The notes under the pieces were generated by a model. The model searched no databases. It worked only from the letters and a program-made list of their open reading frames with translations, and had not been told where the DNA came from. 37,281 nucleotides of DNA from Candidatus Levybacteria bacterium RIFCSPHIGHO2_02_FULL_37_13 (lineage in GTDB: Bacteria > Patescibacteriota > Microgenomatia > Levybacterales > UBA12049): positions 1 to 37,281 of the forward strand of contig MFNZ01000002.1 in the NCBI GenBank assembly GCA_001782195.1, in the 5' to 3' direction. Made by a program: the position numbers and the translations under genes. Numbering within the stretch: position 1 is the first letter of the stretch; each line of letters begins with the position of its first letter. This document shows positions 36,940-37,281 of the stretch, one piece after another.

Positions 36940-37281
36940 ATGGAAAGTCAACTGCCTATTATAATTCTTATTCTTCTTTGTTTTGGGGCAGTTTTATTTT
37001 TCCTCAACAAAAAACTTTCTGATTTAAAAAAACCTCAGGAAAATGAAACACTTTTTGAGTGGCTTAAAAGTATGTCACAGACCATGCAAACAAGTTCTTC
37101 TGATGTTACAAAAGTTTTACAGGAAAATTCAAAACAACTAAACGACAGACTCGATAAGGCAGCAGCAGTTATTCGGGATGTTGGCAAAGAAGTAGGACAA
37201 ATGAGCGAGATTGGGCGCAACATGAGAGAGCTACAAGATTTTCTAAAAAGTCCAAAATTAAGAGGCAATATTGGCGAACAG
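36940..37281 (+). CDS. rmuC: RmuC-family DNA recombination protein, 3' end cut by window edge
   Basis: 114 codons are visible. One TM helix (about 6-23, PIIILILLCFGAVLFFL) precedes a long coiled coil (about 30-100) and then LQDFLKSPKLRGNIGEQ, the first conserved motif of RmuC, where the PD-(D/E)XK-like nuclease domain begins. RmuC limits inversions between short inverted repeats in E. coli, which is of interest in a genome with this many. The assignment is good although the catalytic part is outside the window. Confidence 0.88.
   Translation, partial: MESQLPIIILILLCFGAVLFFLNKKLSDLKKPQENETLFEWLKSMSQTMQTSSSDVTKVLQENSKQLNDRLDKAAAVIRDVGKEVGQMSEIGRNMRELQDFLKSPKLRGNIGEQ

Noticed and set aside
36675-37022. 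115-codon plus-strand frame after tsaD
   Set aside because: It overlaps the rmuC start in another frame, and the rmuC frame has the promoter and family motifs.

Overview
The window reads as a 37 kb, AT-rich, densely coded stretch of a small-genome bacterium, most likely a member of the Candidate Phyla Radiation (Patescibacteria), perhaps Microgenomates. This is inferred from the mix of an archaeal-style class I lysyl-tRNA synthetase, an archaeal-type CoA synthesis fusion, a half-length TsaB, CPR-style membrane-anchored surface proteins and very short spacers. Release factor 2 is present and many genes end in TGA inside ATGA overlaps, so UGA is a normal stop here. No rRNA, tRNA, CRISPR array or insertion sequence was found, and no gene-free stretch exceeds about 230 bases.

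Layout. Bases 1-5938 (minus strand) form one long operon: a one-TM protein, FtsE, FtsX, a secreted coiled-coil protein with a C39-like peptidase domain, a lamin-tail surface protein, TsaE, TsaC, a short TsaB, and a CAP-domain protein cut by the window edge. It combines septal wall remodelling with t6A tRNA modification; TsaD, the missing partner, lies at 35488-36651. Bases 6062-9379 (minus) carry prfB, an RBBP9-like hydrolase, an EamA transporter, a DHFR-like reductase and, upstream, a small membrane protein. Bases 9445-14611 (plus) hold a NAGPA-type phosphodiester glycosidase, two adjacent cytosolic proteins I cannot assign, a RelE/ParE toxin-antitoxin pair, a MazG-like pyrophosphohydrolase, and a fused alkyltransferase plus MagIII-like glycosylase. 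Bases 14571-24358 (minus) hold a pilB-type ATPase operon, secA with an unusual leader, serS, rdgB and a LysRS-B3/4 fusion. Bases 24394-31422 (minus) hold aspartate kinase, murB, kbl, tdh, greA, a PPAT/dephospho-CoA kinase fusion and a nucleotidyltransferase. A divergent promoter then separates a membrane-anchored solute-binding protein (minus) from a VanW protein (plus), followed by a cytidylyltransferase-like protein, a DUF192 protein, tsaD, and the start of rmuC at the right edge.

How the parts fit. Tdh and Kbl turn threonine into glycine and acetyl-CoA. The PPAT/DPCK fusion would make CoA from phosphopantetheine. TsaB, C, D and E make t6A. FtsEX plus the coiled-coil peptidase, MurB, VanW and a double-psi-barrel-like protein point to a peptidoglycan wall.

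The most notable signals are not single genes. (1) Operon-leading genes repeatedly have a -10 box ending 5-7 bases before the start codon with no Shine-Dalgarno, implying leaderless mRNAs, whereas genes inside operons use Shine-Dalgarno sites or ATGA/GTGA overlaps. (2) A modular palindromic element (unit GTCAT-hairpin-ATCTC) occurs at four loci: twice inside coding regions, exactly where two protein domains are joined; once supplying the stop codon of tsaE; once between tdh and kbl. (3) Intrinsic terminators sit in the leaders of secA, aspartate kinase and greA, two of them following tiny ORFs, one of which encodes Met-Ala-(Lys)7. (4) Arrays of 7-bp and 8-bp words lie at gene borders and even inside tsaD.
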